Source: Aureispira sp. CCB-QB1 (GTDB taxonomy: Bacteria > Bacteroidota > Bacteroidia > Chitinophagales > Saprospiraceae). Taken from it: DNA of 64,000 bases. A program made the translations under genes and the position numbers. Positions 46,390 through 54,469 of the stretch are shown here, in pieces; positions within the stretch are counted from its first letter, which is position 1; every line of letters begins with the position of its first letter. The notes under the pieces are model-generated. The model saw nothing but the letters and a program-made list of their open reading frames with translations. It was not told the DNA's origin and did not search any database. The stretch is taken from NCBI RefSeq assembly GCF_000724545.1, contig NZ_JHBV01000003.1, positions 62,001 through 126,000 of the forward strand. Reading direction: 5' to 3'.

Positions 46390-46776
46390 ATGAAACGGGT
46401 AACAGGAATTGGAGGCATTTTTTTTAAAACAAAAGACCCTCAAAAAAGCAAAAATTGGTATCAAAATCATCTAGGGATAGAGTCTGACCAGTATGGGGCA
46501 ACTTTTAAGTGGTTAGAAAAAGAAAATCCTGAACAAGAAGGAAATACGGTGTGGAATGCCTTCCCAGAAGATACAACTTACTTTAATCCTTCTGAACAGG
46601 AATTTATGGTTAATTACAGAGTAGATGATTTAGAGGCTTTGTTGACTAGTCTAAAAGAGGAAGGCGTAACGATCGTAGGAGAAATGCAAAGCTTTGAATA
46701 TGGTAAATTTGCTTGGATTTTGGATCCTGATGGTTACAAGATTGAGTTGTGGGAGCCCGTAGATGAAAAACTTTAG
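46390..46776 (+). CDS. VOC (glyoxalase/dioxygenase-fold) family protein
   Basis: A 128-residue protein of the vicinal-oxygen-chelate fold: GIGGIFFKTKDPQKSKNWYQNHLGIES at the N-terminus and FEYGKFAWILDPDGYKIELWEPV at the C-terminus, the metal-ligand Glu lying in IELWE. Two beta-alpha-beta-beta-beta halves are complete. The family includes glyoxalase I, fosfomycin resistance and extradiol enzymes; the reaction cannot be told from sequence. It stands alone with a dispersed repeat 110 bp downstream. Confidence 0.85.
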   Translation: MKRVTGIGGIFFKTKDPQKSKNWYQNHLGIESDQYGATFKWLEKENPEQEGNTVWNAFPEDTTYFNPSEQEFMVNYRVDDLEALLTSLKEEGVTIVGEMQSFEYGKFAWILDPDGYKIELWEPVDEKL

Positions 46777-46887
46777 AATGACAGTTCTATGACGTTGAAT
46801 TAGAACAATTGGTCTTATTTTAGTGTTATCGAAACGAAAACAATGCATCTGTTGTTTTAAAGTGCCTTTATTCTTCTTTATTAAAAG

Positions 46888-47067
46888 TAGTAGTTCGTTG
46901 ATTAGTTCGCTACGCTCATGAGGGTGCAAGCTTAGTTTTTTACTTTTTTACCAAAAAAATAAAAAAGCACATTTATATTAGTTTTGATAATCAAAGCTTT
47001 AGTGTGAAACGAAACAAAGGTGCAACTTGCTGATTATCAAACTAATAAGGTTTTCAACGAACTATTG
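46888..47067. mobile_element. Dispersed inverted-repeat element, copy D (opposite orientation)
   Basis: The 180-bp element is flanked by TAAAAG on both sides (46882-46887 and 47068-47073). Ends are AGTTCGTTGA (46892-46901) and TCAACGAACT (47054-47063). The long arm GCTACGCTCATGAGGG...GCAAGCTTAG is at the left here, where copy F has it at the right, so copy D is inverted relative to F. The inner palindrome uses TTTGATAATCAA and GATTATCAAACTAAT. Only 12 bp separate its right end from the ATG of the thioredoxin-like gene. Confidence 0.82.
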
Positions 47068-47079
47068 TAAAAGCAATCC

Positions 47080-48258
47080 ATGATGAAAAATTACTTACTT
47101 ACTTTTCTGTTTACGGCTCCATTGTTTATGATTTCCTCGTTGATAAATGCTCAAGGTATTGATTTTGAAGCAGCAGACTGGGAGTCGGTAAAAGCAAAGG
47201 CGAAAGACTCGAATAAACCAATTTTTGTTGATACCTACGCCTCTTGGTGTGAGCCTTGTAAGTGGATGGATAACAATACTTTTTCTAAAGCCGAAGTCGG
47301 TGCGTTTTTTAAAGAAAACTACATTAGTTATAAGTTGGATATAGAAAAAGGAGAAGGAGTAGATTTTGCGAAAAAATATAGGGTGACTTCTTATCCAACT
47401 TTGTTGTATTTTGATGCAGAGGGGGAGTTGGTACACCGAATTATTGGTGCTTACAAAGCAGAAGATTTAATTACTAAAAGCAAAGAAGCTCTACTGCCTG
47501 AAAATCAAATTTACACTTTACAAAAGCAATTTGAAACGGAAAAAGATAACCCAGCTTTTCTTAAAAAATATGCCGAAGCATTGAAACGTGTTGGAGAAGA
47601 TTATACCTATATAGCCGATGTATACATTGATTTGGTGGGGATGGAGGCACTAAAAGAGGCAGAGCATTTTGATGTTCTAGAGCATTGTATCAATAACTAT
47701 AACCATAGAGCTTATCATTATGTCGTAGCTAACAAATCAGATTTTATCACAAGTTTGGGGATTGATAGAGTTGATAGTTATTTGGATGCCGCTTTTAACA
47801 TTCGTTGTTATGAAATTATTGAAAATGGTTCGAGTCAAGTAGTTATTCGTGATTTTTTACAAGAAGTAAAACAAATTTTGCCTGATAGGGTAGAGTATTT
47901 TAAGACGAGAATTGATTTTTATAGCAAGCGTGGAGATGAGCGCAGAGATTATCGTTTGGCTCGCAAATATGAAAAGCATTGCAAAGATGCCAAAAGCTTG
48001 AATGGAATCGCTCGTTATATGTTGGATGTATATGGTAAAAGTAAAACGCAATTGAATGCGGCTTTGGAGTGGGTAGATCGAGCAATTTTGTTAGAAGAAA
48101 GTATCGCAACTCTAGAAACCAAAGCTTTGATTCTACTAGCCTTAGAAGATCGGGAGGCTGCTTTGGAGGTGGCCAATAAACAGTTAGAGCTGAGCAAAAA
48201 AGAGAATAAATACATCAAAGAAACAGAAGCTTTGATAGCTCAAATTAAGGGGGAATAA
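47080..48258 (+). CDS. Secreted thioredoxin-like protein
   Basis: A 392-residue exported protein with signal peptide MMKNYLLTFLFTAPLFMISSLINAQ. A thioredoxin-fold domain spans about 35-150 with active site CEPCK (ASWCEPCKWMD; usual thioredoxin CGPC, here CEPC) and the cis-Pro near SYPTLLYFD. The remaining 240 residues are helical and resemble TPR-like repeats (LEHCINNYNHRAYHYV, ARKYEKHCKDAKSLNGIARYML, EWVDRAILLEESIATLETKALILLALEDREAAL). This suggests a periplasmic thiol-disulfide protein with a protein-interaction tail. Redox direction is unknown. Its start lies only 12 bp from a mobile-element end, so its promoter must be inside or upstream of that element. Confidence 0.85.
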   Translation: MMKNYLLTFLFTAPLFMISSLINAQGIDFEAADWESVKAKAKDSNKPIFVDTYASWCEPCKWMDNNTFSKAEVGAFFKENYISYKLDIEKGEGVDFAKKYRVTSYPTLLYFDAEGELVHRIIGAYKAEDLITKSKEALLPENQIYTLQKQFETEKDNPAFLKKYAEALKRVGEDYTYIADVYIDLVGMEALKEAEHFDVLEHCINNYNHRAYHYVVANKSDFITSLGIDRVDSYLDAAFNIRCYEIIENGSSQVVIRDFLQEVKQILPDRVEYFKTRIDFYSKRGDERRDYRLARKYEKHCKDAKSLNGIARYMLDVYGKSKTQLNAALEWVDRAILLEESIATLETKALILLALEDREAALEVANKQLELSKKENKYIKETEALIAQIKGE

Positions 48259-48268
48259 TTGTTAAAAT

Positions 48269-48314
48269 AAAAAAGCGTTGAAAGATTTCTAAATGATTCT
48301 CTCAACGCTTTTTT
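48269..48314. terminator. Bidirectional terminator between the thioredoxin-like and ychF genes
   Basis: AAAAAAGCGTTGA (48269-48281) pairs with TCAACGCTTTTTT (48302-48314), a perfect 13-bp stem. The A-run and T-run serve both strands. Confidence 0.85.
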
Positions 48315-48336
48315 TTTACAAAAAACGAAGTATATT

Positions 48337-49440
48337 CTATACGTTAAACATAAATTCTAACAAATCGCCATCTTGAACGACATATTCTTTGCCCTCTTGA
48401 CGCAAAGTGCCTGTTTCTTGGGCACCTTTCCAACCATTGTTGGCAATAAAATCATCAAAACCAACGGTTTTGGATTTGATAAATCCTCGCTCAAAGTCAG
48501 AGTGAATAACACCAGCTGCGGCGGGAGCTTTGGTTCCAACTTTAATGGTCCAAGCACGTACTTCTTTTTCTCCAGCAGTAAAGTAAGTGATAAGATTTAG
48601 AATACTATAACAAGCGTGAATCAATTTATTGACACCAGGCTCTGTCAAGCCTAAATCAGATAAAAATTCCATGCGTTCCTCGTAAGTATCCAACTCCGCT
48701 ATATCAGCTTCAATAGCAGCACTAACTAGAATGATTTCTGCATTTTCATCTTTTACAGCTTCTTTAAAAGCTTCAGTATGTTCGTTGCCAGAGATAACAG
48801 AATCTTCATCAACGTTACAAACATAGATAATGGGTTTTGCAGTTAGAAGTTGCAATTGTTTGATAATAATTTCAGCTTCTTCTGTTTCGTAATCGTCAAA
48901 ACTACGAACAGGTTTGCCATCTTCTAAGTGCTTCAACAAGTTTTCTAAGATAACGACTAATTTTTGTAGCGCTTTATCGCCACCTTTAGCCATCTTTTTT
49001 TGTTTTTGAATCTGCTTCTCAACACTTTCAATATCTTTGAAAATTAACTCCAAATCAATCGTTTCTTTGTCTCTAACAGGATCTACATCGCCATCAACAT
49101 GTACAATATTACCATTCTCAAAGCAACGAACAACATGCACAATAGCATTTACTTCACGAATATTACCTAAAAATTGGTTGCCAAGTCCTTCCCCTTTACT
49201 AGCACCACGAATCAATCCAGCAATATCCACAATATCAATAGTAGTAGGAATTACTTTTTGAGGATTGATAATAGATTCTAATTTTGTCAAACGCTCATCT
49301 GGTACTGTAATCGTACCAATATTGGGTTCTTTGGTCGCAAAAGGATAATTAGCTGCTAAGGCTTTAGCAGAAGAAAGTGCATTGAAAAGCGTTGATTTTC
49401 CTACGTTTGGAAGTCCAACAATTCCACATTTTAATGCCAT
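48337..49440 (-). CDS. ychF: Redox-regulated ATPase YchF
   Basis: A 367-residue Obg-family GTPase-fold protein that prefers ATP. Walker A is GLPNVGKST (residues 8-16); G3 is DIAGLIRGASKGEGLGNQFL near 67-86, containing the DxxG. NVDED near 203-207 occupies the position of the NKxD motif and shows the typical YchF change that relaxes guanine specificity. The C-terminal TGS-like domain (about 280-367) ends with GDLLEFMFNV, the family's characteristic end. It binds ribosomes and is involved in stress responses in other bacteria. Length is as expected. Confidence 0.95.
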   Translation of the reverse strand: MALKCGIVGLPNVGKSTLFNALSSAKALAANYPFATKEPNIGTITVPDERLTKLESIINPQKVIPTTIDIVDIAGLIRGASKGEGLGNQFLGNIREVNAIVHVVRCFENGNIVHVDGDVDPVRDKETIDLELIFKDIESVEKQIQKQKKMAKGGDKALQKLVVILENLLKHLEDGKPVRSFDDYETEEAEIIIKQLQLLTAKPIIYVCNVDEDSVISGNEHTEAFKEAVKDENAEIILVSAAIEADIAELDTYEERMEFLSDLGLTEPGVNKLIHACYSILNLITYFTAGEKEVRAWTIKVGTKAPAAAGVIHSDFERGFIKSKTVGFDDFIANNGWKGAQETGTLRQEGKEYVVQDGDLLEFMFNV

Positions 49441-49604
49441 GTTGTATGTAAGTTAAATAGTTAGCAAATTTAGAAGTTAATGGCCACTTAATAAAATTTA
49501 TAAATGCTTCAAAATGTCTAATAAAGACAGTTGTTTTTTGAAACATTTGAAACGTTATTGCCAAAACTTGCTGCAAAAATACAATTATTTGTCAAAGTCT
49601 GAAA

Positions 49605-49788
49605 CAATAGTTCGCTGAAACCATGTAGTAGCAGCACAGCTAAATTTTATAAGCCTAAGAATTAACGACTTATGTTTTTATTTTATTTTGTATTAACCTT
49701 TTGATTATCAGTATTTATAATGCTTTTGAAATGCGAGGTAGTAGGAGCGAAACTAGCGGAGTTTATAACTCCATGAAATAAGCTACTA
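49605..49788. repeat. Dispersed inverted-repeat element, copy E1 (decayed)
   Basis: The left end CAATAGTTCGCTGAAACC and arm GTAGTAGCAGCACAGCTAAA are almost identical to the left end of copy F. The right end (ATGAAATAAGCTACTA) is only partly complementary and no flanking direct repeat is clear, so this copy has decayed. Confidence 0.5.
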
Positions 49789-50017
49789 TAAATGTGTTTT
49801 TTTCTCTTTCTGTTAACCAAATTTGCTGTGTGGTTTCTACTGATAGTACCGATGATTGCAGAGGATTAAAGAAAGCTTTTATCACTAGTTTTTCTTAATT
49901 CATCGTTTATAACAAGCCGTTCGTCTGATAATGTTGAATGTAATCCGAAACAAGCCCTTTCTCAATCCAATTATCGCTAGATATTTTTTAACTTAGAAGT
50001 TTCTATTATTACACATT

Positions 50018-50155
50018 ACTCCGTTGAAAAATCGTATTAGTTTGATTATCAGTAAGATGTACTTTTGTTGATTTTTGTACTAAAAGGCTGATAATCAAAC
50101 TAATGCAAGATGATTTTTTACGTTTTTCGTAGGAAAACTAAAAAATCAACGGAGT
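50018..50155. mobile_element. Dispersed inverted-repeat element, copy E2 (MITE-like)
   Basis: The 138-bp core is bounded by perfect 10-bp inverted repeats ACTCCGTTGA (50018-50027) and TCAACGGAGT (50146-50155). A perfect inner palindrome is present (ATTAGTTTGATTATCA / TGATAATCAAACTAAT, about 50055-50104). ATTATTACAC occurs on both sides (50005-50014 and 50156-50165), containing the probable target duplication. It ends about 35 bp before the Tricorn start. Confidence 0.78.
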
Positions 50156-50189
50156 ATTATTACACTAATACTACCAAAATACTACTCAA

Positions 50190-53100
50190 ATGATAACAAA
50201 TTGGAGATTATGCCTAATGGCATTATTATTCGTAGCAATAAATCAAGTATGGGCGCAGGATGGACCTCCTTTGTGGATGCGATATGCTGCCATTTCCCCA
50301 GACGGAAAGCAGATTGTATTTAGTTATAAAGGAGATTTATACAAGGTGCCTTCGACAGGAGGGACGGCAACAGCCTTAACATTGCACGATGCGCATGACT
50401 CTCGACCAGTATGGTCTAATGACGGTAAGCAAATTGCCTTTGCTTCTAATCGATATGGCAATTTTGATGTTTATATCATGCCAGCTACAGGTGGTCGTCC
50501 TACGCGTTTGACGTATCATTCCGCCAATGATTTTCCAACAGATTTTGCCAATGATGATAGCGGGGTGTTGTTTAGTTCGTTGCGCTTGGATAATGTTCAA
50601 AATAGAATGTTTCCTTCAGGACGAATGCCAGAATTGTATCAGGTTCCAACAAAAGGAGGGCGAGTGCAACAAATTTTGACCATCCCGGCTGATGATGCTG
50701 TATATTCAAAAGATGGAAAAATGATTGCTTATCACGATAGAAAAGGCTATGAAGATGAGTTTCGTAAGCATCATACCTCCTCTGTGACGCGCGATTTGTG
50801 GACGTATTCTATAGAGGACAAGAAATATACTCAATTAACTTCTTTTATCGGAGAAGATAGAAACCCTGTTTTTTCAAAAGACGGCAAGGAGTTATTTTAC
50901 CTAAGTGAAGAAAGCGGGACAATGAATGTTCATGCAATTAAATTAGACGACCCCAAAAGCACCAGAAGGGTAACCAAACTAAAAAATCATCCTGTTCGTA
51001 ACTTAACGATTTCTAATGAAGGGTTAATGTGTTTTAGTTATAATGGTGAAATTTACTTGCTGAGAGATGGCAACAAACCATTAAAAGTGTCGATTAACAT
51101 CGTTGCAGATGCTCGTTACAATGAGGAAAAAACAGTTGCGATTAGTGCTGCACAAGAAATGGATGTCTCTCCAAATGGAAAAGAAATCGTTTTTGTCAAT
51201 AGAGGAGAAGTATTTGTGACTTCTGTTGAAAGTGGTATGACAAAGCGAATTACCAATACGGCAGAAAGAGAACGTACAGCCAGTTTTAGCCCAGATGGAC
51301 GTGCTATTTTGTATGCGAGTGAACGCAACGGAAGTTGGAACTTATATCAGACTAAATTAGGACGAGAAGAAGAAACGTATTTTTTCAATTCTACGATTCT
51401 TAAAGAAGAGCCTATCTTGGAAAGTAAAAACGAAACGTTTCAACCTGCTTTTTCTCCTGATGGCAAAGAGGTTGCTTTCTTGGAAGAGCGCACGGCTTTG
51501 AAGGTAATTAACTTGGAATCGAAGGCAGTTCGAGAGGTAATGCCTGCAGATAAGAACTATTCTTATGCAGATGGCGACCAAACTTATTCTTGGTCTCCAG
51601 ATGGAAAATGGTTCTTGGTGAACTTTTTACAGCCTCAACAATGGATTTCTGAAGTTGGTTTAATTAAAGCCGATGGGAAAGAATCCGTCATTAACTTGAC
51701 TCGTAGTGGTTATGGTGATTATGCGCCTAAATTTGTAATGGGTGGCAAAATGATTATTTGGGGATCAGGACGAGATGGTATGAAGGCGCAAGCTAGTTGG
51801 GGCGGACAGTCGGATATTTACGGTATGTTTTTGACAGAAGAAGGATGGGATCGTTTCAACTTGACAAAGGAAGAGTATGCTTTGTTGAAGGAAAAGGAGA
51901 AGGAAGACAAAAAGAAAAAGAAAACGGACAAAAAGGATACAGAGGAAGAAACTGAGGATAAAAAAGACCAAGATAAAGATAAAGAAGATAAGGATGGAGA
52001 TGATGATGAAATTAAGTTGGAGGAAATAACAATTGATTTTGATGGAATTCACGATAGAAAAAAACGTCTAACCATTCATTCTGCTTCTATTATGGATGCT
52101 ATTGTTTCGAAAGATGGTGAAAAGCTATATTATATGGCTAGCTTTGAGAAGGGCTTTGATTTGTGGGAAACAAACTTGAGAACTAGAGAGACAAAAATCT
52201 TAATGAAGCTAGGTGCTAGAGGTGGAGGAATGGAATTGTCTAAGGATGGTAAGTATCTTTTTGTTGTTAATGCAGGGCGTATCGCTCGCATTGAACTAGC
52301 TTCAAAGAAGAAAAAAGCGATTACTATTCGGGGAGAAATGATTTTGAAGGAAGCAGAAGAACGAGCTTATTTGTTTGAGCATGCTTGGAGACAAGTTGTT
52401 AAAAAGTTTTACAAAAAAGACTTGCATGGCGTTAATTGGGACTTTTATAAAAAGGAATATGCGCGTTTCTTGCCACATATTAATAATGGTTTTGATTTTG
52501 CAGAGATGATGAGCGAATTGTTAGGTGAATTGAATGCTTCTCATACAGGTTGTCGCTATCGTCCTCCTTATAATAGAACGGTCGATGCAACAGCTAGTTT
52601 AGGATTGTATTATGATGAAGGCTATAAGGGTAAAGGCTTGAAAGTGGCAGAAGTGATTAATAAAGGTCCTTTTGATAAAAAAGCGTCTAAATTGGAAGCT
52701 GGGCACATTATAGAAAAAATAGATGGTATCGAAATTCTAGCAGAGACCAATTTTTATCCAATGTTAAATAGAAAAGCGGGCAACTATACCTTAGTTTCTT
52801 TATTTGATCCAGCTTCTGGAGAGCGTTGGGAAGAAACGGTAAAGCCAATTAGCAGAGGAGCGGAGTTTAATATTCGTTATGATCGTTGGGTAGAAAACTG
52901 TAGGGAAACAGCAGAACGAGTTTCGAACGGTCGCATCGGGTATGTGCATGTTAGAGGAATGAATACAGAAAGTTATAAAACGGTTTACGAAGAAGTTTTA
53001 GGGCGTAATGCTGGCATGGATGCTGTTATTGTGGATACTCGCTTTAATGGAGGTGGTTGGTTGCACGATGACTTAGCAACTTTCTTAGGGGGAAAAATAT

Positions 53101-53486
53101 ATATGAAAATTTTGCCTCGTGGACAAGATATAGGAAGAGAGCCTATGTTTAAATGGTCTAAGCCATCTTGTGTTTTGATGGGGGAAGGAAATTATTCTGA
53201 CGCGCATCTATTTCCATATGTTTACAAGGCATTGGGTGTAGGAAAACTGGTTGGAATGCCTGTGCCAGGAACGGGGACAGCTGTTTGGTGGGAACGTTTG
53301 CCCGGTGGATATGTTTTTGGTATTCCACAAGTAGGAATGGTTGGCAATGATGGTTCCTTTATGGAAAATACGCAGTTGGAGCCAGATGTGAAAGTAGCCA
53401 ACGAACCATCAAAAGTAACCAATGGACAGGATCAGCAAATTGAAGCAGCTGTAAAGGTATTGCTTAAAGAAGTAGACGGAAAATAA
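50190..53486 (+). CDS. Tricorn protease homologue (S41 family peptidase)
   Basis: A 1098-residue exported peptidase with signal peptide MITNWRLCLMALLFVAINQVWAQ. Two WD40/PD40-like beta-propellers occupy about 30-560 and 630-720 (DGKQIVFSYKGDLYKVPSTGG, DGKQIAFASNRYGN and DGRAILYASERNG are blades). A highly charged Lys/Asp/Glu linker (about 570-625) interrupts them. The C-terminal part has a helical C1 region, a PDZ domain (about 810-890) and the S41 catalytic domain. By analogy with archaeal Tricorn, His785 (NASHTG), Ser1003 (NYSDAHLF) and Glu1059 (ENTQLEPD) form the catalytic set. Peptide degradation in the periplasm or at the surface is probable. Confidence 0.92.
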   Translation: MITNWRLCLMALLFVAINQVWAQDGPPLWMRYAAISPDGKQIVFSYKGDLYKVPSTGGTATALTLHDAHDSRPVWSNDGKQIAFASNRYGNFDVYIMPATGGRPTRLTYHSANDFPTDFANDDSGVLFSSLRLDNVQNRMFPSGRMPELYQVPTKGGRVQQILTIPADDAVYSKDGKMIAYHDRKGYEDEFRKHHTSSVTRDLWTYSIEDKKYTQLTSFIGEDRNPVFSKDGKELFYLSEESGTMNVHAIKLDDPKSTRRVTKLKNHPVRNLTISNEGLMCFSYNGEIYLLRDGNKPLKVSINIVADARYNEEKTVAISAAQEMDVSPNGKEIVFVNRGEVFVTSVESGMTKRITNTAERERTASFSPDGRAILYASERNGSWNLYQTKLGREEETYFFNSTILKEEPILESKNETFQPAFSPDGKEVAFLEERTALKVINLESKAVREVMPADKNYSYADGDQTYSWSPDGKWFLVNFLQPQQWISEVGLIKADGKESVINLTRSGYGDYAPKFVMGGKMIIWGSGRDGMKAQASWGGQSDIYGMFLTEEGWDRFNLTKEEYALLKEKEKEDKKKKKTDKKDTEEETEDKKDQDKDKEDKDGDDDEIKLEEITIDFDGIHDRKKRLTIHSASIMDAIVSKDGEKLYYMASFEKGFDLWETNLRTRETKILMKLGARGGGMELSKDGKYLFVVNAGRIARIELASKKKKAITIRGEMILKEAEERAYLFEHAWRQVVKKFYKKDLHGVNWDFYKKEYARFLPHINNGFDFAEMMSELLGELNASHTGCRYRPPYNRTVDATASLGLYYDEGYKGKGLKVAEVINKGPFDKKASKLEAGHIIEKIDGIEILAETNFYPMLNRKAGNYTLVSLFDPASGERWEETVKPISRGAEFNIRYDRWVENCRETAERVSNGRIGYVHVRGMNTESYKTVYEEVLGRNAGMDAVIVDTRFNGGGWLHDDLATFLGGKIYMKILPRGQDIGREPMFKWSKPSCVLMGEGNYSDAHLFPYVYKALGVGKLVGMPVPGTGTAVWWERLPGGYVFGIPQVGMVGNDGSFMENTQLEPDVKVANEPSKVTNGQDQQIEAAVKVLLKEVDGK

Positions 53487-53513
53487 GATTCAGCGAATAG
53501 TACTGTTTTGTTC

Positions 53514-53548
53514 AAAGCCTCTGTAAGATTTTCTTATAGAGGCTTTTT
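53514..53548 (+). terminator. Rho-independent terminator after the Tricorn gene
   Basis: AAAGCCTCTGTAAGA (53514-53528) pairs with TCTTATAGAGGCTTT (53532-53546), mostly complementary, followed by T residues. Confidence 0.75.
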
Positions 53549-53563
53549 GTTGCAACACGAAAA

Positions 53564-53597
53564 CAAAAAAGCTTGCAATTCCTAAGAAATGCAAGCT
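53564..53597 (-). terminator. Rho-independent terminator after the small membrane-protein gene
   Basis: On the minus strand AGCTTGCA (53597-53590) pairs with TGCAAGCT (53577-53570), followed by a T-run (complement of 53564-53569). It lies about 45 bp past the stop of the gene at 53641-54222. Confidence 0.7.
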
Positions 53598-53640
53598 CCT
53601 GATAAGTTAAGTTATATGGTATCCAGAGGATAAAGTTATT

Positions 53641-54222
53641 TTACATGAACGCAAAGAAAACGACAGCAGCAACAATAAAAATACCTGTCATAATACTACC
53701 GACAATCATTCCTGCAAGCCCAAAGCCTCTCATGGTAAATTTATCAGGGTTTTTGGCATTCAAAATTAGTGAAATAATAGATATGGTCAAGCCTATAATG
53801 GCAAGTCCTAAACCACCTAATAATAAGCCCAAAGAAGTAATTCCTATAGCAATTCCAGCAACAGCAGCTGAAAGCAAGCTAGCGATAAATGCAACGAACA
53901 AAATGAAGGAAAGGATAGACAATACCATTCCAACAATTCCCAACGCAGGACTTCCAAAACCATCGTCTTTCTGTTTTTGAATTCCTCGAATTTTTTTCTG
54001 AATTCGTTGACGCTTTACAGTGTTTTTGCTTTTCTTCAAACGCTTTTGTAGTCTAGCTTGGCGTTTTTCAAGGCGATGCTTACGGCGGTTTTCCTTTTGG
54101 GTGACAGGGGGATTATCGTCTCTACTATCAACTTTTGAATATTCTACCGAAAAGCTTGAAAATAGAAGGGTGCAAACAAAGAGCAAACCTAGTAAAAATG
54201 GAGATTGGACAAATTTTTTCAT
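53641..54222 (-). CDS. Membrane protein with a basic coiled segment, unknown function
   Basis: A 193-residue protein. It starts with a signal/anchor (MKKFVQSPFLLGLLFVCTLLFSSF), continues with a very basic stretch (ENRRKHRLEKRQARLQKRL and then KKIRGIQKQK; residues about 42-82), probably a charged coiled coil, and ends with three or four hydrophobic helices (about 95-193, GIVGMVLSILSFILFVAF to IVGSIMTGIFIVAAVVFFAF). The pattern resembles DUF4190-type small membrane proteins, but I cannot assign function. It converges on the Tricorn gene; each has its own terminator. Confidence 0.65.
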   Translation of the reverse strand: MKKFVQSPFLLGLLFVCTLLFSSFSVEYSKVDSRDDNPPVTQKENRRKHRLEKRQARLQKRLKKSKNTVKRQRIQKKIRGIQKQKDDGFGSPALGIVGMVLSILSFILFVAFIASLLSAAVAGIAIGITSLGLLLGGLGLAIIGLTISIISLILNAKNPDKFTMRGFGLAGMIVGSIMTGIFIVAAVVFFAFM

Positions 54223-54403
54223 CGTAATTCGAGTTTAAGATTAGAGTAGTTTACTAACCAAATGCAAGCTATCGAGCAAAGCTAGCCACAATGTATTTTA
54301 CGAAGTGGGATATTCACAGGTATAGCTGTTTGATAATTAGACAACTACTAAGGTTAATGATAAATGGATTTCTAAACAAAGGTACAACTAATGTAGTGTA
54401 GAT

Positions 54404-54444
54404 CAAAAAAAAACGGACTCGATTGATACGAATCCGTTTTTTTA
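54404..54444 (-). terminator. Rho-independent terminator after the desaturase gene
   Basis: AAACGGACTCG pairs with CGAATCCGTTT (one mismatch) at about 54411-54439 with a 7-nt loop. On the minus strand it is followed by a T-run and lies 30 bp beyond the desaturase stop. Confidence 0.75.
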
Positions 54445-54469
54445 ACTATTCAGGAAATGAAAGGTTCAC

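Larger units (their letters stand above)
49441..50189. other. Intergenic region, 749 bp, with two dispersed-repeat copies
   Basis: The region between the divergent ychF and Tricorn genes holds a decayed copy (E1, about 49605-49788) and an intact copy (E2, 50018-50155) of the dispersed element. Two Bacteroidota -7-like motifs on the minus strand near ychF (TAAATTTG, complement of 49465-49472, and TATTTTTG, complement of 49574-49581) are candidates for its promoter. The sequence between shows nothing else. Confidence 0.5.

Noticed and set aside
51765-52052. Antisense 95-codon frame rich in Phe/Leu/Ile
   Set aside because: It is the complement of the Lys/Asp/Glu-rich linker of the Tricorn homologue, which yields low-complexity hydrophobic translation.
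54290-54400. Possible further copy of the dispersed element between the small membrane-protein gene and the desaturase gene
   Set aside because: Only short fragments such as GTTTGATAATTAGACAACTACT resemble the family, without matching ends.
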